Shown: positions 5,639-6,632 of the stretch, one piece after another
How the letters are laid out: every line of letters begins with the position of its first letter
Position numbering within the stretch: position 1 is the stretch's first letter
Assembly: GCA_040255445.1 (NCBI GenBank)
Contig: JBDZUZ010000184.1
Coordinates: 1-6,632 of the forward strand
Reading direction: 5' to 3'
Length of the DNA: 6,632 bases
Source of the DNA: JBDZUZ01 sp040255445
GTDB taxonomy: Bacteria; Planctomycetota; Phycisphaerae; Phycisphaerales; UBA1924
Position numbers and translations under genes: made by a program
Notes under the pieces: generated by a model
Seen by the model: the letters and a program-made list of their open reading frames with translations, nothing else
Databases searched by the model: none
Told to the model about the DNA's origin: nothing

Positions 5639-5911
5639 GTGGATGTGGTCGCGGCACTGATCGCTGTGGCGATGAGTTGGTGTATCTTCGGATATTTTCG
5701 AGGGACGCGCGCAGACCTCCGCAGGGTGTCGATCGTGTGGCCGTTGGTCGTGGGGCAGGCGGCCGCCGCGATTCAGTGTGTCGTTCTCTGGTACGCGGCG
5801 GGCTCCGACCCTGAGCTCTCGGTTGGGGAGATGGTGCTGCTTTCCGAGGCGATGGCGGGGTTTCTGACGTTGCTGGTCAACTTCCTCCTTATTGAGCGGG
5901 CGCGGCGATAG
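5639..5911 (+). CDS. Small three-span membrane protein of unknown function
   Basis: 90 residues, not recognised. Three hydrophobic segments cover most of the chain: about 2-20, 30-53 and 62-86, with a basic loop RGTRADLRR between the first two and an acidic loop GSDPELSVGE between the second and third. By the positive-inside rule the first loop and the C-terminal ERARR should be cytoplasmic. The GTG start is supported by GGAGGG 6 nt upstream; the later in-frame ATG (codon 12) would remove half of the first span. It is the last gene of the apparent 4357-5911 operon and converges on the membrane-protein gene at the right edge. It could partner the preceding small membrane protein, but nothing in the sequence proves this. 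Confidence 0.62.
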   Translation: MDVVAALIAVAMSWCIFGYFRGTRADLRRVSIVWPLVVGQAAAAIQCVVLWYAAGSDPELSVGEMVLLSEAMAGFLTLLVNFLLIERARR

Positions 5912-5980
5912 CCGTGTTCGCGCAGCGCGCGGTGATGTGCAGGCTCGCCGGTTTGACGGGCAGACGCGTCTGATGCGAGA

Positions 5981-6053
5981 CGCAAGCGGGGTGTGCAATG
6001 CGTGGTGGTGGGCCTGGTAGCCACCGAGATGCGGACGCATCTCGGTGGCACAC
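5981..6053 (-). repeat. Dispersed mosaic repeat, L(partial)+P, inverted, first of a tandem pair (copy 6)
   Basis: CGCAAGCGGGGTGTGCAATG is the reverse complement of the L core. It is followed by the longest P stem in the window: 13 perfect pairs (6020-6032 with 6037-6049) with loop GGAC. The stem is CACCGAGATGC rather than CACCGATGTCG, yet it remains fully complementary. A 12-bp perfect palindrome CAGACGCGTCTG lies just before it at 5961-5972. The element lies in the convergent gap 5912-6165. Confidence 0.75.
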
Positions 6054-6117
6054 GTGTGCAAAGCGTGGTGCGGAGTCTGGGAAGCACCGATGTGTCAGAG
6101 CACACATCGGTGCCACG
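6054..6117 (-). repeat. Dispersed mosaic repeat, second unit of the tandem pair (copy 7)
   Basis: GTGTGCAAAGCG restarts the unit 63 bp after GTGTGCAATGCG at 5991. The P hairpin has 12 perfect pairs (6084-6095 with 6102-6113) and loop CAGAGC, flanked by GGGAAGC and CACG. The two tandem hairpins sit between convergent genes ending at 5911 and 6166 and may stop transcription from both sides, although neither has a T-run. Confidence 0.78.
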
Positions 6118-6165
6118 TTGCGGAGGGTTTCGGGCCGACGCCAATCACTCCGCCAGCGCGGCGGA

Positions 6166-6632
6166 TTAGCGGTCGGTGCGGTCGGCGGCGGTCCCGAGCT
6201 GGGCGATCAGGAACTCGAGGGCGGCCGGGTTCATCCCGACAGCCGGCCCGATGTCGTCCTTGCGGAGGGTGTCGATGACTTGATTGAGCTCGCGCCGGGT
6301 CGGGTTGATCGGGGCGAGGGCGCGGATGAGGCGGTTTGTCAGCCAGCCCGACATCGCGATCCGGTAGCGGCGGCGGTAGAGCAGGATGAAGAGGAAGGTG
6401 AACGCCGCGGCGAGGCCCCACGCGGCGATGGTGGGCGGCGAGAGCGGGGCGGGGGGCGTTGGGTTGTGCGTGTCGGTGAGATCGAGGACAAGGGCCATGA
6501 TGCCCACGGCGATCGCGATGCACATGGGCACCGCGGCGAGGGTGAGGACTGCGGCGGGCTTGCCGTAGGCGAGGCGGAGATCGTGGGTGTACGAGAGGGT
6601 GTAGAAGGGCGCGGCGATGAGGCGGAGGCGGT
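6166..6632 (-). CDS. Membrane protein of unknown function, incomplete at the right edge
   Basis: The frame is open from the stop at 6166 to the end of the window, giving 154 visible C-terminal residues; the start lies outside. Upstream of the internal GTG at 6531 the frame still reads like protein (APFYTLSYTHDLRLAYGKP), so that GTG is probably not the start. Two hydrophobic spans are visible at about 25-51 and 68-85 of the visible part, separated by a Pro/Thr-rich loop (THNPTPPAPLSPP). The second is followed by a basic RRRYR, which should be cytoplasmic, and then a soluble tail of about 65 residues (LTNRLIRALAPINP, GMNPAALEFLIAQL) that ends in a charged stretch. The family is not recognised. 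It converges on the small membrane-protein gene that ends at 5911. Confidence 0.7.
   Translation of the reverse strand, partial: RLRLIAAPFYTLSYTHDLRLAYGKPAAVLTLAAVPMCIAIAVGIMALVLDLTDTHNPTPPAPLSPPTIAAWGLAAAFTFLFILLYRRRYRIAMSGWLTNRLIRALAPINPTRRELNQVIDTLRKDDIGPAVGMNPAALEFLIAQLGTAADRTDR

Noticed and set aside
5382..5660. 92-codon plus-strand frame overlapping both small membrane-protein genes
   Set aside because: Its product is Ser/Arg/Ala-rich and not hydrophobic. The two overlapping frames have membrane spans and ribosome-binding sites.
5981..6117. CRISPR array
   Set aside because: Only two units, with no conserved repeat separated by unique spacers of constant length. The conserved flanks and variable palindromic cores fit the P-module family instead.

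Overview
The window looks like chromosomal DNA of a high-GC planctomycete, perhaps of the Phycisphaerae. This is an inference from three things: strongly G/C-biased third codon positions, a Deg9-type secreted protease, and intergenic mosaic repeats of a style I associate with that phylum. No rRNA, tRNA, CRISPR array, transposase or integrase is visible, and no gap between genes exceeds 300 bases.

Layout. Positions 1-3346 hold three minus-strand genes in transcription order: a small single-pass membrane protein of unknown function (3346-2918), a PfkB-family sugar kinase (2801-1884) and a secreted Deg9-like serine protease with PDZ-like domains (1676-99). A 125-bp divergent region (3347-3471) separates them from a plus-strand gene (3472-4155). 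That gene has a small-terminase-like helix-turn-helix N-terminus and a long low-complexity Pro/Ala/Thr/Gln tail, and its promoter is placed so that the mRNA should be leaderless. Next come three closely spaced plus-strand genes: a lipoprotein with a formylglycine-generating-enzyme (FGE/SUMF1) fold (4357-5169) and two small multi-pass membrane proteins (5219-5611, 5639-5911). These three use visibly more A/T in third positions than their neighbours and may be an accessory operon at the cell envelope. A convergent, incomplete minus-strand membrane-protein gene (6166 to beyond the right edge) ends the window.

The most unusual content lies between the genes. Nearly every gap except the divergent promoter region carries a piece of one dispersed, modular, palindromic repeat. 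Module P is a hairpin of about 12 bp flanked by GTGGCAC and GCTTCCCA. Module L is a linker with core GCAC(A/G)CCCCGCT(C/T)GCG. Module H is a hairpin CCCCAC-nTCCn-GTGGGG. Copies appear as P, H, L+H, P+L, P+L+H, or as a tandem inverted pair. Their stems differ in sequence between copies but stay self-complementary, so the fold seems to be conserved rather than the sequence. No mobilising gene is present in the window.
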